Shown here: piece by piece, positions 48,729-57,106 of the stretch
Numbering within the stretch: position 1 is the first letter of the stretch
Layout: each line of letters starts with the position of its first letter
Assembly: GCA_965530755.1 (NCBI GenBank)
Contig: CBESNA010000008.1
Span: 46,707 to 110,706 of the forward strand
Origin: SZUA-35 sp965530755
Lineage (GTDB): Bacteria > Actinomycetota > Acidimicrobiia > Acidimicrobiales > SZUA-35
DNA: 64,000 bases
Direction of reading: 5' to 3'
Notes under the pieces: generated by a model
Seen by the model: the letters and a program-made list of their open reading frames with translations, nothing else
What the model was told of the DNA's origin: nothing
Database searches by the model: none
Translations under genes and position numbers: made by a program

Positions 48729-50000
48729 ATGTCCGCCACCCCCGCGCCGCGCACGTACTGGATCGAGACGCTCGGCTGCCCGAAGAACCAGGTCGATTCC
48801 GACAAGCTCGTCGGCACGATGGTGGCCGACGGCATGGTCCCGGCGGCCGATGTCGGTGACGCCGACCTCGTGGTGGTCAACACTTGCGCCTTCATCGGCG
48901 AAGCCAGGCAGGAGTCGGTCGACACGATCCTCGCCCTCGGCGATGCCAAGCGGGGCAACGCCGAACTGGTTGTCACCGGCTGCATGGCCGAGCGCTACGG
49001 CGATGACCTGGCCGAGGCCATCCCCGAGGCGGCCCAGGTCGCCGGATTCGGTGTGCCCGTCACGTTGGGGAAGAGTCGGGGAGCGGTCGGCAACGGTGCG
49101 GTGCCGAAGCTCGATCTGCTCGAACTGCCTCGGCCGCCGGCGACTGCCCCCTGGGCGTACGTGAAGGTCGCCGAAGGATGCGATCGCAACTGTGGTTTCT
49201 GCGCCATCCCGAGCTTCCGAGGCAAGCAGCGATCCCGTTCGATCGAGTCGATCATGGCCGAGGTCGATCAACTGGCAGCCAAGGAGATCGTGTTGGTCGC
49301 CCAGGATCTGGCTGCTTTCGGACGCGATCAGGGTCAGGGTGAACGGTCGATCGTGCCTCTGGTTCGCAAGGTCGCAGCGGAAGTCGATCGGGTCCGGTTG
49401 CTGTACCTCTATCCATCCGATCTCACCGACGAGTTGATCGACACGATCTGTGACACCGGTGTTCCCTACTTCGATCTCTCCTTGCAGCACGTCAGCCGCC
49501 CGCTCATGCGGCGGATGCGGCGATGGGGCGACGGTGACCTCTTCCTCGAACGGGTCGAAGCCATCCGCGCTCGAGAACCGGATGCCGCGTTCCGCAGCAA
49601 CTTCATCGTCGGCTACCCGGGCGAGACCGAAGAAGACCATGATCGACTCATCGAGTTCGTGGAAGCAGCCAGGGTCGACTGGTGCGGATTCTTCGCCTAT
49701 TCGAAGGAGGAGGGGACCTACGCCGCCGATCTCGACGGTGAGGTTCCGATCTCGTTGATGAACGAGCGACTCGCGGAGCTCAGCGAACTCCAGGATCAGA
49801 TCACGGCTGAGTCTCGCGACGCCCTCATCGGCCGCCAGGTCGAGGTGCTCGTCGACCAGCCCGGAATCGGACGGACCCATCGCGAGGCACCCGAGATCGA
49901 CGGCATCGTCAACGTGCCGTCTCGGCTCGAGGTCGGCGTGATCCACACGCTCGAGGTGAGCGATGCCGCCGGTCCCGATCTGATCGCCTCTCCGGCATGA
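48729..50000 (+). CDS. rimO: Ribosomal protein S12 methylthiotransferase
   Basis: Radical SAM enzyme that methylthiolates an Asp of ribosomal protein S12. 423 residues: UPF0004 domain with TYWIETLGCPKNQVDSDK, NTCAFIGEARQESVD and VTGCMAERY (three cluster cysteines), radical SAM CDRNCGFC with IPSFRGKQRSRS, and a C-terminal TRAM domain. TLGCPKNQVDS separates RimO from MiaB. Starts at 48702, 48720 and 48729 are all in frame; the last fits the TAGAGT element. The stop overlaps pgsA as ATGA; rimO-pgsA-cinA is the actinobacterial order. Confidence 0.94.
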   Translation: MSATPAPRTYWIETLGCPKNQVDSDKLVGTMVADGMVPAADVGDADLVVVNTCAFIGEARQESVDTILALGDAKRGNAELVVTGCMAERYGDDLAEAIPEAAQVAGFGVPVTLGKSRGAVGNGAVPKLDLLELPRPPATAPWAYVKVAEGCDRNCGFCAIPSFRGKQRSRSIESIMAEVDQLAAKEIVLVAQDLAAFGRDQGQGERSIVPLVRKVAAEVDRVRLLYLYPSDLTDELIDTICDTGVPYFDLSLQHVSRPLMRRMRRWGDGDLFLERVEAIRAREPDAAFRSNFIVGYPGETEEDHDRLIEFVEAARVDWCGFFAYSKEEGTYAADLDGEVPISLMNERLAELSELQDQITAESRDALIGRQVEVLVDQPGIGRTHREAPEIDGIVNVPSRLEVGVIHTLEVSDAAGPDLIASPA

Positions 50001-50575
50001 ATCGAGAGGCACTCGAGCACGATCTGATCGGCCGGTCCCGCTACGCCCTCGCCGCCAACGCGCTCACCGTCGGCCGCCTCGCACTGGCTCCGGTGCTGGC
50101 ACTCATGATCCTCAGCGAATCGCAACGATGGCTGACCTTCGCGCTCGCCCTCGTCCTCGGCGCAACCGACTTCTTCGACGGAAAATTGGCCAGGAACGCC
50201 AAGCCGACCAAAGTCGGGGCCTTCGTCGATCCTCTGGCCGACAAGGCCGTGGTGCTCCTCGCCGGATTCGCCCTCGTCGAGATCGGACGCTTCCACATCC
50301 TGCCCTGGATCATCATCGCCATCCGCGAGGTCGGGATCCAGGTGTACCGCTCGTACTGGGCCCGGCGTGGGTTCGCCATTCCGGCTCGACCTTCAGCCAA
50401 GTACAAGGTCTTCGTCCAAGGATTGGTGATTGCGTTCGCGTTGTTCCCGGTCCTGGACGACGCCAGATGGATCGCCGACGTCATGTTGTGGGTTGCGGTG
50501 GCGTTCACGGTCGTGAGCGGTGCGCAATATGTTCTCGATGGTCGCAAGTCATTGCGGTTGACCGGCGCGCGCTGA
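49997..50575 (+). CDS. pgsA: CDP-alcohol phosphatidyltransferase (PgsA type)
   Basis: 192-residue membrane enzyme that attaches an alcohol head group to CDP-diacylglycerol, most likely glycerol 3-phosphate to give phosphatidylglycerol phosphate. The family motif is complete: DFFDGKLARNAKPTKVGAFVDPLADK (three Asp plus final Asp), between membrane helices such as WLTFALALVLGA and LPWIIIAIREVGIQVYRS. It uses the product of CdsA (1029). The start overlaps rimO as ATGA. Confidence 0.9.
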   Translation: MNREALEHDLIGRSRYALAANALTVGRLALAPVLALMILSESQRWLTFALALVLGATDFFDGKLARNAKPTKVGAFVDPLADKAVVLLAGFALVEIGRFHILPWIIIAIREVGIQVYRSYWARRGFAIPARPSAKYKVFVQGLVIAFALFPVLDDARWIADVMLWVAVAFTVVSGAQYVLDGRKSLRLTGAR

Positions 50576-50602
50576 CGTGCGCGAGACGAGGGAGTCGAGC
50601 AA

Positions 50603-51838
50603 ATGAACGTGGAAGTGGTCGCCATCGGCACCGAGCTGCTGCTGGGACAGATCGTCGACACCAACTCGTCTTGGATCGGCGAGCAGCTGGCAGCTGCCGG
50701 TCTCTCGTCCCACTATCAAACGAAGGTCGGCGACAACCCGGCACGGATCCGGGAGGTGCTCGGCCAGGCACTCGATCGCAGCGACGCCGTGATCTGCTGC
50801 GGTGGGTTGGGCCCGACCCAGGATGACATTACTCGGGAGGTCATCGCCGAGGTCATGGGGGTCCAGCTCGAGCTCGATCCCATCATCGAGGCTCGCATCC
50901 GTGCGATGTTCGAGAGTCGGGGTCGGACGATGCCGGAGAACAACGTCCGCCAGGCCATGGTGCCTGTCGGTGCGTCTGCGATCGCCCAGCAACCGGGTAC
51001 CGCTCCTGGCCTCGTGTGTCCGATCGGGGACAAGGTCATCTACGCCGTGCCCGGCGTTCCTTACGAGATGAAGGAGATGGTCGAGCACACGGTCGTGCCC
51101 GATCTGCGGCGCCGATCCGGGGATCCCCGCATCATCCGAAGCCGCGTCCTGCGCACGTGGGGAACGAGCGAGTCGGCGTTGGCAGAAGTACTCGCCGATC
51201 GCATCACGGCGCTCGACGCCGCCGGCAACCCGACGTTGGCCTTCCTGGCGAGCGGCGTCGAGGGGCTCAAGGTCCGGATCACGGCCGCCGCCCCGACCGA
51301 CGCCGAGGTCGAGGCGATGCTCGATGCCGAACAGGCCGAGCTCGATCCGCTGATCGGGCACCTCGTGTTCGGCATCGACGGCGACAACATGGAGACCGTC
51401 GTCGTGCACGCGTTGCGGGATCGCGGGCTCACGCTCGCCGTCGCCGAATCGGTGACCGGTGGATATCTGGCCGGCCGCATCTGTGCTGTCCCGGGGGCGA
51501 GTCAGGTGTTTCGAGGCGGCATCGTGGCCTATGCGCCTGACGTCAAGTTCGACCTGCTCGGGGTTCCCGAGGGACCGGTCGTGACCGAGGACGCCGCCGT
51601 GGCGATGGCCGAGGGGGTTCGCGCCCGGCTTGGTGCCGATATCGGGATCGCCACGACGGGAGTGGCGGGCCCGGACGAGAGCGAGGGCCTCCCGGTCGGC
51701 ACGGTGTGTCTTGCGGTTGCAGCCGCCGATGGGGCGATCGCCAGCACGGTGCGTCTGCCGGGCGATCGGGAACGCATTCGCCAATTCTCCACGATCACGC
51801 TGCTCGATCTGCTCCGCCGGGTGTTGATCGACTCCTGA
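50603..51838 (+). CDS. cinA: CinA family protein (MoaB-like domain plus nicotinamide-nucleotide amidase domain)
   Basis: 411 residues. The N-terminal competence/damage-inducible MoaB-like domain has VVAIGTELLLGQIVDTNSSW and CCGGLGPTQDDITRE; the C-terminal PncC-type domain has LAVAESVTGGYLAGRI, FRGGIVAYAPDVKFDLLGV and TTGVAGPDE. Known CinA proteins hydrolyse ADP-ribose and deamidate NMN. GAGGGAG before the ATG supports the start. recA lies 5 kb downstream, separated by a regulator block, whereas in many actinobacteria cinA and recA are closer. Confidence 0.93.
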   Translation: MNVEVVAIGTELLLGQIVDTNSSWIGEQLAAAGLSSHYQTKVGDNPARIREVLGQALDRSDAVICCGGLGPTQDDITREVIAEVMGVQLELDPIIEARIRAMFESRGRTMPENNVRQAMVPVGASAIAQQPGTAPGLVCPIGDKVIYAVPGVPYEMKEMVEHTVVPDLRRRSGDPRIIRSRVLRTWGTSESALAEVLADRITALDAAGNPTLAFLASGVEGLKVRITAAAPTDAEVEAMLDAEQAELDPLIGHLVFGIDGDNMETVVVHALRDRGLTLAVAESVTGGYLAGRICAVPGASQVFRGGIVAYAPDVKFDLLGVPEGPVVTEDAAVAMAEGVRARLGADIGIATTGVAGPDESEGLPVGTVCLAVAAADGAIASTVRLPGDRERIRQFSTITLLDLLRRVLIDS

Positions 51839-51857
51839 GGTTGATCGAATCCTCAGG
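51834..51857 (+). terminator. Hairpin at the cinA stop codon
   Basis: CCTGAGG (51834-51840, containing the TGA stop) and CCTCAGG (51851-51857) form a 7-base stem with a 10-base loop; no T-tract follows. It arose from a near-perfect tandem duplication of GTTGATCGACTCCTGAG. Possibly a weak terminator between the convergent cinA and SARP genes. The rest of the gap to 51988 shows nothing. Confidence 0.4.
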
Positions 51858-51988
51858 CGAGCGGCCCAGGCGCGCCAGAAGCGCGTGGTGTGTTCTGCGC
51901 GCCCCCTCCGGACACTCAGACCGCCCCATGCGCTCCCGGTTCGATCATGATTGTCCAACGATGTTGAGGAGTTGTTGAATCGCCGGCG

Positions 51989-54900
51989 TCAGCGGTTGAG
52001 AAGCCGTTGCATGCGGTCATTTTCCCAGGTCACAGCCCATTGCATGCCCATCTTGTCCGCCAGCTCGGTTGCGGCCGTCATGGCCTCGGCGCCGGCAGTG
52101 CTGTCACCGGCTGCGGCGGCGTTCTCGGCAACGGCGAGGGTCGTCCACAGCAATGCCGGTCTCGCCTCGATGTCCCCGAGGCGGGCGATCGCACGTGTCA
52201 ACACCTTCGACGCCTCGTCGGTGTCGCCGGCGGCCGTGAGCAGCCGACCGACATGGAGCCCCCCGATCGAGGGGTAATCGGTCCCGCCGACCAGCGCCAC
52301 CATTCGGTCGACGGCCGGTTCGAGTGCCTCGATCAGCGGCGGAATGACGTGCCGGAGATCGGGTTGGGTGAGTGCGAGATCGGCGACGGCGTCGGCGAAG
52401 TAGGCCTGTGTCATGTACTGGAGCACCCCCTCGCCGCCCCAGGTGATGTCGGTGACCGTGAACCGGTCGATCACGGCTCGTGCGCCGGCGAGATCACCAG
52501 AGCGGGCGAGGAGGGCGGCGAGCGGAGCTGCATATGCGGGGCCGTCGTAGGCGGTGAGTCGGCTCCTGATCGCACCGATGATCGGTTCGAAGTCGCCGGC
52601 GGCCCGGGCCAGCGTGAAGTACTGCATGCCGAACGTGTCCATCACGGCATCGCCGAACCGGGCGTAGGTGCGGAATCCCTGACTCACTCGCTCTCGGGCG
52701 ACGTCGAAGTTGCCGGCCAGGAGTTCGAGCGAGATCTCCAGTGAGTCGGCTTGGATGGCCACGAACGGATCGTCGACGGAGCGGCCTGCCGCAACGCCAA
52801 ACGCCACATGGTGGCGAGCCTGGCCCAGGTCGCCCTCGTCCAGTGCCACACCGACGAGTGCCTTCCGAGCCCGAACCTGCAGTCGAGGGGTGTCGATTCG
52901 CTCGGCGATGGAGTCGGCCTCTTCCAACATCGCCTTTCGCTCGTCGGCGGGAAGGGTCCGAGTGTGCGTCTGGGCGACCGAGACGAGGCCCTCGCAGAGA
53001 GGCTCCAGTGCATCCCGGGTCCGCAGCAGCCCGATGGCCGTTCTCGCCAGCGCGACCGCTCGATCCTGATCGTGGTGCGGAGCGAACATCTGGGCACTCA
53101 GCGCGAGCAGCACGATTGGCCGCCAGCGGTGATCGTCGTCCATCAGCCCGAGCGCTCGCTCCAGCACGGCCATCGATTCGTCCGGCGGACTCCAGTATCC
53201 GAGCCACTCGGTGGAGCGTCCCGAATGGTCGATGCGAGCGGTCCCGACGTAGACCATCGCCGCAACGATCAGCAGGTCGAGCTCGCCGGCGGATGCGGCG
53301 AGGTCGACGGCTCGGAGCGAGGTCTGCTGCGACTCGACATGTTTGGAGAGGAACTTCAGGACCTGAGCACGGTCGATGGTGATGTCGATGCGTCGAGCTG
53401 GGGCGTCTGGCCCATCGTCGAGCGCTTCGAGTGCAGAGTCGAACAACTGGAGCGCGCCGGCGTAGTCGCCGAGCTCGGCCGCCTCGGTGCCGGCAGCGTG
53501 GGCGAAGCGGGCGGCCTCGAGCGAGGCACCAGCGGAGCGTCCGAGTAGATAGTGGTGAGCGATGACGGCGATGGGAGCCGACTGCTTCTCGAGCAGCACG
53601 CCGATGCGGGCATGCAGGTGGCTGCGTTTCCGGTGGCTCAACGTGGCAGCGAGCGTCTCGGCCAAGAGGTCGTGGGAGAATCGGTATCGCCCGAGCTCGT
53701 GTGGGTTGTCCTCGACGATCCGTGCCGCCACGGCGGCCTCGACGCAGACGTCGAACTCGTCCTGTCCGTACCCCAACAACTCACGCATCAGGGATTCGTC
53801 GATCGACGGATGGCAGAGGGCGGCAGCGGCCAGGACGTGGCCCGCGGGCGGTGGCAGCGTGTCGAGTCGTCTCAGAACGACTTCTCGAATGGTGTCGGTG
53901 GGGACCATGTCCCGGTCGCGACCGCTGCGGATGAGTTCGGTGACGAACAGCGGGTTGCCGCCGGTGTGCTTCGTCAACCTGTGGATCGCGGACTGGTCTG
54001 GTTCGTCCGAGCGGATGGCTCGGAACACTTCTGCGACGTCGGCGTCGGTGAGTCCTTCCAGTGTCACCCGGCACGACCCGGCCGCTCGACCGGCATCGGC
54101 CAGCAAGCGCGTACGGGCCGGGCGTTCCCGTGTGGCCTCGGCCGCGACATCGGTGTCGCGCCACGTGGCCACGATCGACAGGTCGCCGACGTCTCCTGCG
54201 CTCAAGAGGTGGTTGAGGACCACGAGCGACTCGTCGTCTGACCAATGGAGGTCCTCGAGGCAGATGAGGAGCGGTCGAGCGGCAGCGAATCGGCGCAGCG
54301 TTCTCGTGATGGCATCGCTGACCTCACCACTCGGTTTCACTGCGTCGACGTCGTAGAAACCGGTGAGTTCTGGGACGATCCGGGCGAGGTCGCCGGCCTG
54401 TGGACCGAACACGTCGTCTCGTAACGATGGAGTCGTTCGCTCGAGGAGGTCGCGCAGCACGGTCTGCCAGGGGCGCAGCGTTGCCTTCGAGGTGGTGTCG
54501 ACGCAGCGGCCCCAGGCGACGTCGATGCCTTCCTCGTCGGCACGGCCGGCAAGAGCGGCGAGCAAGGTCGATTTGCCGATGCCGGCGGGTCCGGTGATGA
54601 CGCCGCCCAGTTCGGTCTGGTCTCGACCGGGAAGGCATCGGATCAGGGTCTCGAGGGCGGCACCACGGCCTGCGGGGGCGTCGCCCGCAGGCCGTTCGAA
54701 CGGAGCGGGCGATGTCGCGTCGGCTTCGGCCAGCAACGCTGGGTCGTTCGACAGGATCTGTTGCTCGAGCTCGATGAGCAGCGGCGAAGGGTCGAGGCCG
54801 AACTCCTCCAGCATGGTGGTTCTCGCGTGCTGGAAGCGTGCGAGGGCATCGGTGACGCGGCCGGCCCGATAGAGGGCGAGCATGTGGAGGCCGACGAGCT

Positions 54901-55519
54901 GATCGCTGGTGGGATGTTCGAGGCAAGCCGCCTCGAGTGACGCGATCGCCTCGTTGCCCTTTCCCGCATCGATCGCAGCCTGGTAGTGACGAATGGAGAG
55001 GGCCAGGTGAAGCTCGGTCACCTTGGCGGCGTCTTCGGGGAAATCATCCAGTGTCCGGATGGCCTGGGCGACAGGTGCGGCGCCCTCGTCCGGCCAATTC
55101 GAGAAGGCTCGACCGGTTGCGGCCAGGATGTCCTCGGGAGGCAAGCCGGAGTCGAGCGAGAGGGCGTGTCTGGTGTGTTCGACGAACTGGTGGATGTCCA
55201 CGTCGAGCTGATCGATGTCGATTGCGTACCCGGGCGCCCGAGTGATCAGGAGCTGCGAGCGATTGCCCGGTTGGCTGTCGGGTTCGAGCTTACGACGCAG
55301 GTGCGAGATGTATGAACGAAGCGTGAGTTGTGGTTTTGCCGGCGGCCGGCTGCCCCACACGATCTCGATCAGGCGGTCGCTCGAGACGGCTGCACCGTTC
55401 GCGAGCACGAGAGCGAGCAGGACGGTCTGTTGTTTTTGGCCTCCGAGGTTGATCTCTCCCTCCGCCGAGGCGACCCGAAGGTGGTCGTAGACCTGCACCT
55501 CCACTCTTTTGCCCGTCAT
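51989..55519 (-). CDS. Large SARP/BTAD-AAA-TPR transcriptional regulator
   Basis: 1176 residues: an OmpR-like winged helix (about 10-95, LTLRSYISHLRRKLEPDS), a bacterial transcriptional activation domain (about 100-245), a STAND-type AAA ATPase (Walker A GPAGIGKSTLLAAL near 306-319, Walker B PLLICLEDLHW near 415), and about 550 residues of TPR-like helices. This is the AfsR/SARP-like architecture that couples a signal to transcription. The target is unknown and no biosynthetic cluster is nearby. ATG 55519 is preferred; TTG at 55537 sits against the -10 element. A five-codon frame (55530-55516) overlaps its start. Confidence 0.88.
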   Translation of the reverse strand: MTGKRVEVQVYDHLRVASAEGEINLGGQKQQTVLLALVLANGAAVSSDRLIEIVWGSRPPAKPQLTLRSYISHLRRKLEPDSQPGNRSQLLITRAPGYAIDIDQLDVDIHQFVEHTRHALSLDSGLPPEDILAATGRAFSNWPDEGAAPVAQAIRTLDDFPEDAAKVTELHLALSIRHYQAAIDAGKGNEAIASLEAACLEHPTSDQLVGLHMLALYRAGRVTDALARFQHARTTMLEEFGLDPSPLLIELEQQILSNDPALLAEADATSPAPFERPAGDAPAGRGAALETLIRCLPGRDQTELGGVITGPAGIGKSTLLAALAGRADEEGIDVAWGRCVDTTSKATLRPWQTVLRDLLERTTPSLRDDVFGPQAGDLARIVPELTGFYDVDAVKPSGEVSDAITRTLRRFAAARPLLICLEDLHWSDDESLVVLNHLLSAGDVGDLSIVATWRDTDVAAEATRERPARTRLLADAGRAAGSCRVTLEGLTDADVAEVFRAIRSDEPDQSAIHRLTKHTGGNPLFVTELIRSGRDRDMVPTDTIREVVLRRLDTLPPPAGHVLAAAALCHPSIDESLMRELLGYGQDEFDVCVEAAVAARIVEDNPHELGRYRFSHDLLAETLAATLSHRKRSHLHARIGVLLEKQSAPIAVIAHHYLLGRSAGASLEAARFAHAAGTEAAELGDYAGALQLFDSALEALDDGPDAPARRIDITIDRAQVLKFLSKHVESQQTSLRAVDLAASAGELDLLIVAAMVYVGTARIDHSGRSTEWLGYWSPPDESMAVLERALGLMDDDHRWRPIVLLALSAQMFAPHHDQDRAVALARTAIGLLRTRDALEPLCEGLVSVAQTHTRTLPADERKAMLEEADSIAERIDTPRLQVRARKALVGVALDEGDLGQARHHVAFGVAAGRSVDDPFVAIQADSLEISLELLAGNFDVARERVSQGFRTYARFGDAVMDTFGMQYFTLARAAGDFEPIIGAIRSRLTAYDGPAYAAPLAALLARSGDLAGARAVIDRFTVTDITWGGEGVLQYMTQAYFADAVADLALTQPDLRHVIPPLIEALEPAVDRMVALVGGTDYPSIGGLHVGRLLTAAGDTDEASKVLTRAIARLGDIEARPALLWTTLAVAENAAAAGDSTAGAEAMTAATELADKMGMQWAVTWENDRMQRLLNR

Positions 55520-55530
55520 TCGTCTGCCAT
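55516..55530 (-). CDS. Four-residue upstream reading frame overlapping the SARP start
   Basis: On the minus strand ATG GCA GAC GAA TGA encodes MADE and ends by overlapping the regulator ATG as ATGA. It begins eight bases after TAGTAT, so a leaderless transcript would start with it. Ribosomes could load on this frame and pass to the regulator by coupling. It is too short to be proven and might be fortuitous. Confidence 0.35.
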   Translation of the reverse strand: MADE

Positions 55531-55538
55531 GGCGCAAA

Positions 55539-55544
55539 ATACTA
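55539..55544 (-). promoter_or_regulatory. Candidate -10 element of the SARP gene (TAGTAT)
   Basis: TAGTAT on the minus strand lies eight bases before ATG 55530 and about 20 bases before ATG 55519. It is 21 bases after the stop of the upstream lipoprotein gene. Confidence 0.45.
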
Positions 55545-55564
55545 GGTGGAGAGGCGATCTGGGG

Positions 55565-55939
55565 CTACTCGTCCGTGGCGAATCGCCCAGTGGATGCGGC
55601 GTAGAGAGGGTTGCGATCCCCGCATTCCTGGGTGAACACGAAGTCCTGGAAGGCCAACTGCGCGCTGGTCATGTCGGCCCAGACGGCTCGAAGGACGTCG
55701 TCGTCCATCTGACACAGCGCTCGAGCGACTGACTCGCGTTCTTCGATCTCGGCCTCGGACAGGGAACGCCCCTCGATCTCGGCCAGCAACTCGGCCCTGG
55801 TCAGTTCCGGCTCGTCGTCCGAACATCCTGAGGCGAGGACGCCGAGCCCGACGAACACGAGCCCCATCAGCGCGGTCCTCACTAATGCAGTCCTCATCAG
55901 CGCGGTCCTCATCAATGCGGTGATCAGCCTTCGACGCAT
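55565..55939 (-). CDS. Small lipoprotein with a repeat-built signal peptide
   Basis: 124 residues. The first 38 residues form an unusually long signal peptide, with four tandem RTALM-like units before the hydrophobic GLVFVGLGVLASGC and the lipobox Cys39. The mature part is acidic and helical (ELTRAELLAEIEGRSLSEAE) with two cysteines in ALCQMDDDV and TQECGDRN; the family is not recognised. TACCCT nine bases upstream on the minus strand supports the ATG at 55939. The next gene on this strand is the SARP regulator, which has its own promoter. Confidence 0.7.
   Translation of the reverse strand: MRRRLITALMRTALMRTALVRTALMGLVFVGLGVLASGCSDDEPELTRAELLAEIEGRSLSEAEIEERESVARALCQMDDDVLRAVWADMTSAQLAFQDFVFTQECGDRNPLYAASTGRFATDE
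55866..55925 (-). repeat. Four tandem 15-base repeats encoding the signal peptide n-region
   Basis: Units at 55866-55880, 55881-55895, 55896-55910 and 55911-55925; the first and third are identical (ATCAGCGCGGTCCTC on the plus strand). Each adds five residues, so slippage changes signal peptide length without shifting frame. Confidence 0.85.
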
Positions 55940-55947
55940 GGCGTCGC

Positions 55948-55953
55948 AGGGTA
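55948..55953 (-). promoter_or_regulatory. Candidate -10 element of the lipoprotein gene (TACCCT)
   Basis: TACCCT on the minus strand is eight bases before the ATG at 55939, facing the TACGTT element of the rightward oxidoreductase gene 45 bases away. Confidence 0.42.
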
Positions 55954-55998
55954 GCCGCCCACCGGGACCGGGGATCTGCGAGTCGAGCGGGCAGCAAC

Positions 55999-56004
55999 TA
56001 CGTT
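55999..56004 (+). promoter_or_regulatory. Candidate -10 element of the oxidoreductase gene (TACGTT)
   Basis: TACGTT is exactly six bases before the ATG at 56011, with no Shine-Dalgarno sequence. Confidence 0.45.
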
Positions 56005-56010
56005 GCCGCC

Positions 56011-56913
56011 ATGCGCTTTGGTCACTGGATCGGGAACGGACTCGGGTGGGATGCCATCCTCGACAGCGGCACGCGGGCCGAGGCGACGGGGTGGGACGGA
56101 CTGTGGTTCGCCGACCACTTCATGCCCTTCAGCGGTGACCTGTCCGGCCCGATCCACGAGGCGTGGTCGGTGCTCAGCGCACTGGCCGTTGTCACAGAAA
56201 AGGTCAGGCTCGGACCGCTCGTCTGTGGCAACACGTATCGGAATCCGGCGGTGCTCGCGAAACAAGCGGTGACCGCCGACCACATTTCCGGCGGTCGGAT
56301 CGTGTTGGGGCTCGGCTCCGGGTGGCAGGAGAACGAACACATCGCCTACGGCATCGACTTCGGCACGTTCAGCGACCGGTTCGCCAAGCTCGAGGAGTCG
56401 CTCCAGATCCTGATCGCACTGCGAGCCGGGGGTCCGGTCGACTTCGATGGCGAGCACTACACGATGCGGGAGGCGCCCCTCTCGCCCGGTCCGGTGGGGT
56501 CGTTGCCGATCCTGATCGGCGGCGGCGGTGAGAAGAAGACGTTGCGCATGGTGGCGCAATACGCAGACGAGTGGAACGTGTGGTCTGACAACGAGATCAT
56601 GGCGGCGAAATCGGCCGTGCTCGATGCCCACTGTGAACGCCTCGGGCGTGACCCGTCTGCCATCCAGCGCTCGGCCGTGGCGCTGCTCTTCCTCTGCGAC
56701 GACGACGCATCGGCTGCTGCGCTGCGGGAGCGAGGGATGCCACGGCCGTCGTTGATCGGCACGGTGTCGCAGTTGCAGGAACAGATGGCGGCGTTCGTCG
56801 AGATGGGTGTCGACGAGGTGATCATCCCCGACTTCAACCTCGGCGAGCCGTCCGCTCGTGACGACGTGCTCGACCGGTTCCTGACCGAGGTCGCCGCTCC
56901 GTTCCGGAACTGA
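56011..56913 (+). CDS. Luciferase-like (probably F420-dependent) oxidoreductase
   Basis: 300-residue TIM-barrel protein of the bacterial luciferase-like superfamily; actinobacterial members usually use coenzyme F420. Features: GWDGLWFADHFMPF, LGPLVCGNTYRNPAVLAKQA, DHISGGRIVLGLGSGWQENEH, FDGEHYTMREAPLSP and LPILIGGGGEKKTLRMVAQYAD, a pattern common to LLM-class F420 proteins. Substrate unknown. Leaderless start supported by the TACGTT spacing. It faces the lipoprotein gene. Confidence 0.88.
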   Translation: MRFGHWIGNGLGWDAILDSGTRAEATGWDGLWFADHFMPFSGDLSGPIHEAWSVLSALAVVTEKVRLGPLVCGNTYRNPAVLAKQAVTADHISGGRIVLGLGSGWQENEHIAYGIDFGTFSDRFAKLEESLQILIALRAGGPVDFDGEHYTMREAPLSPGPVGSLPILIGGGGEKKTLRMVAQYADEWNVWSDNEIMAAKSAVLDAHCERLGRDPSAIQRSAVALLFLCDDDASAAALRERGMPRPSLIGTVSQLQEQMAAFVEMGVDEVIIPDFNLGEPSARDDVLDRFLTEVAAPFRN

Positions 56914-56947
56914 CGCTGCCGGAAAAGTTTTGGGTTGGGTCGTTGCC

Positions 56948-56961
56948 CGAACACCTGTTCG
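56948..56961. promoter_or_regulatory. LexA (SOS) box in the recA promoter
   Basis: CGAACACCTGTTCG fits the actinobacterial and Gram-positive LexA consensus CGAAC-N4-GTTCG exactly. It falls between a TTGCCC (56943-56948) and TACATT (56966-56971) pair spaced by 17 bases, so LexA would block the recA promoter. The gene start is about 135 bases downstream. Confidence 0.85.
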
Positions 56962-57106
56962 CAATTACATTGGTGTGACCCGGCGGTCCACGTGTGCGCA
57001 AGTTCGTTCACCAGACCACTGTCACAGGCCATCAGTACGGTCGCAGTACTTCCCACACCAACGCTCTGCACCAACGAAGCAGACCGCCCAGCAACAGGAG
57101 TATCCC

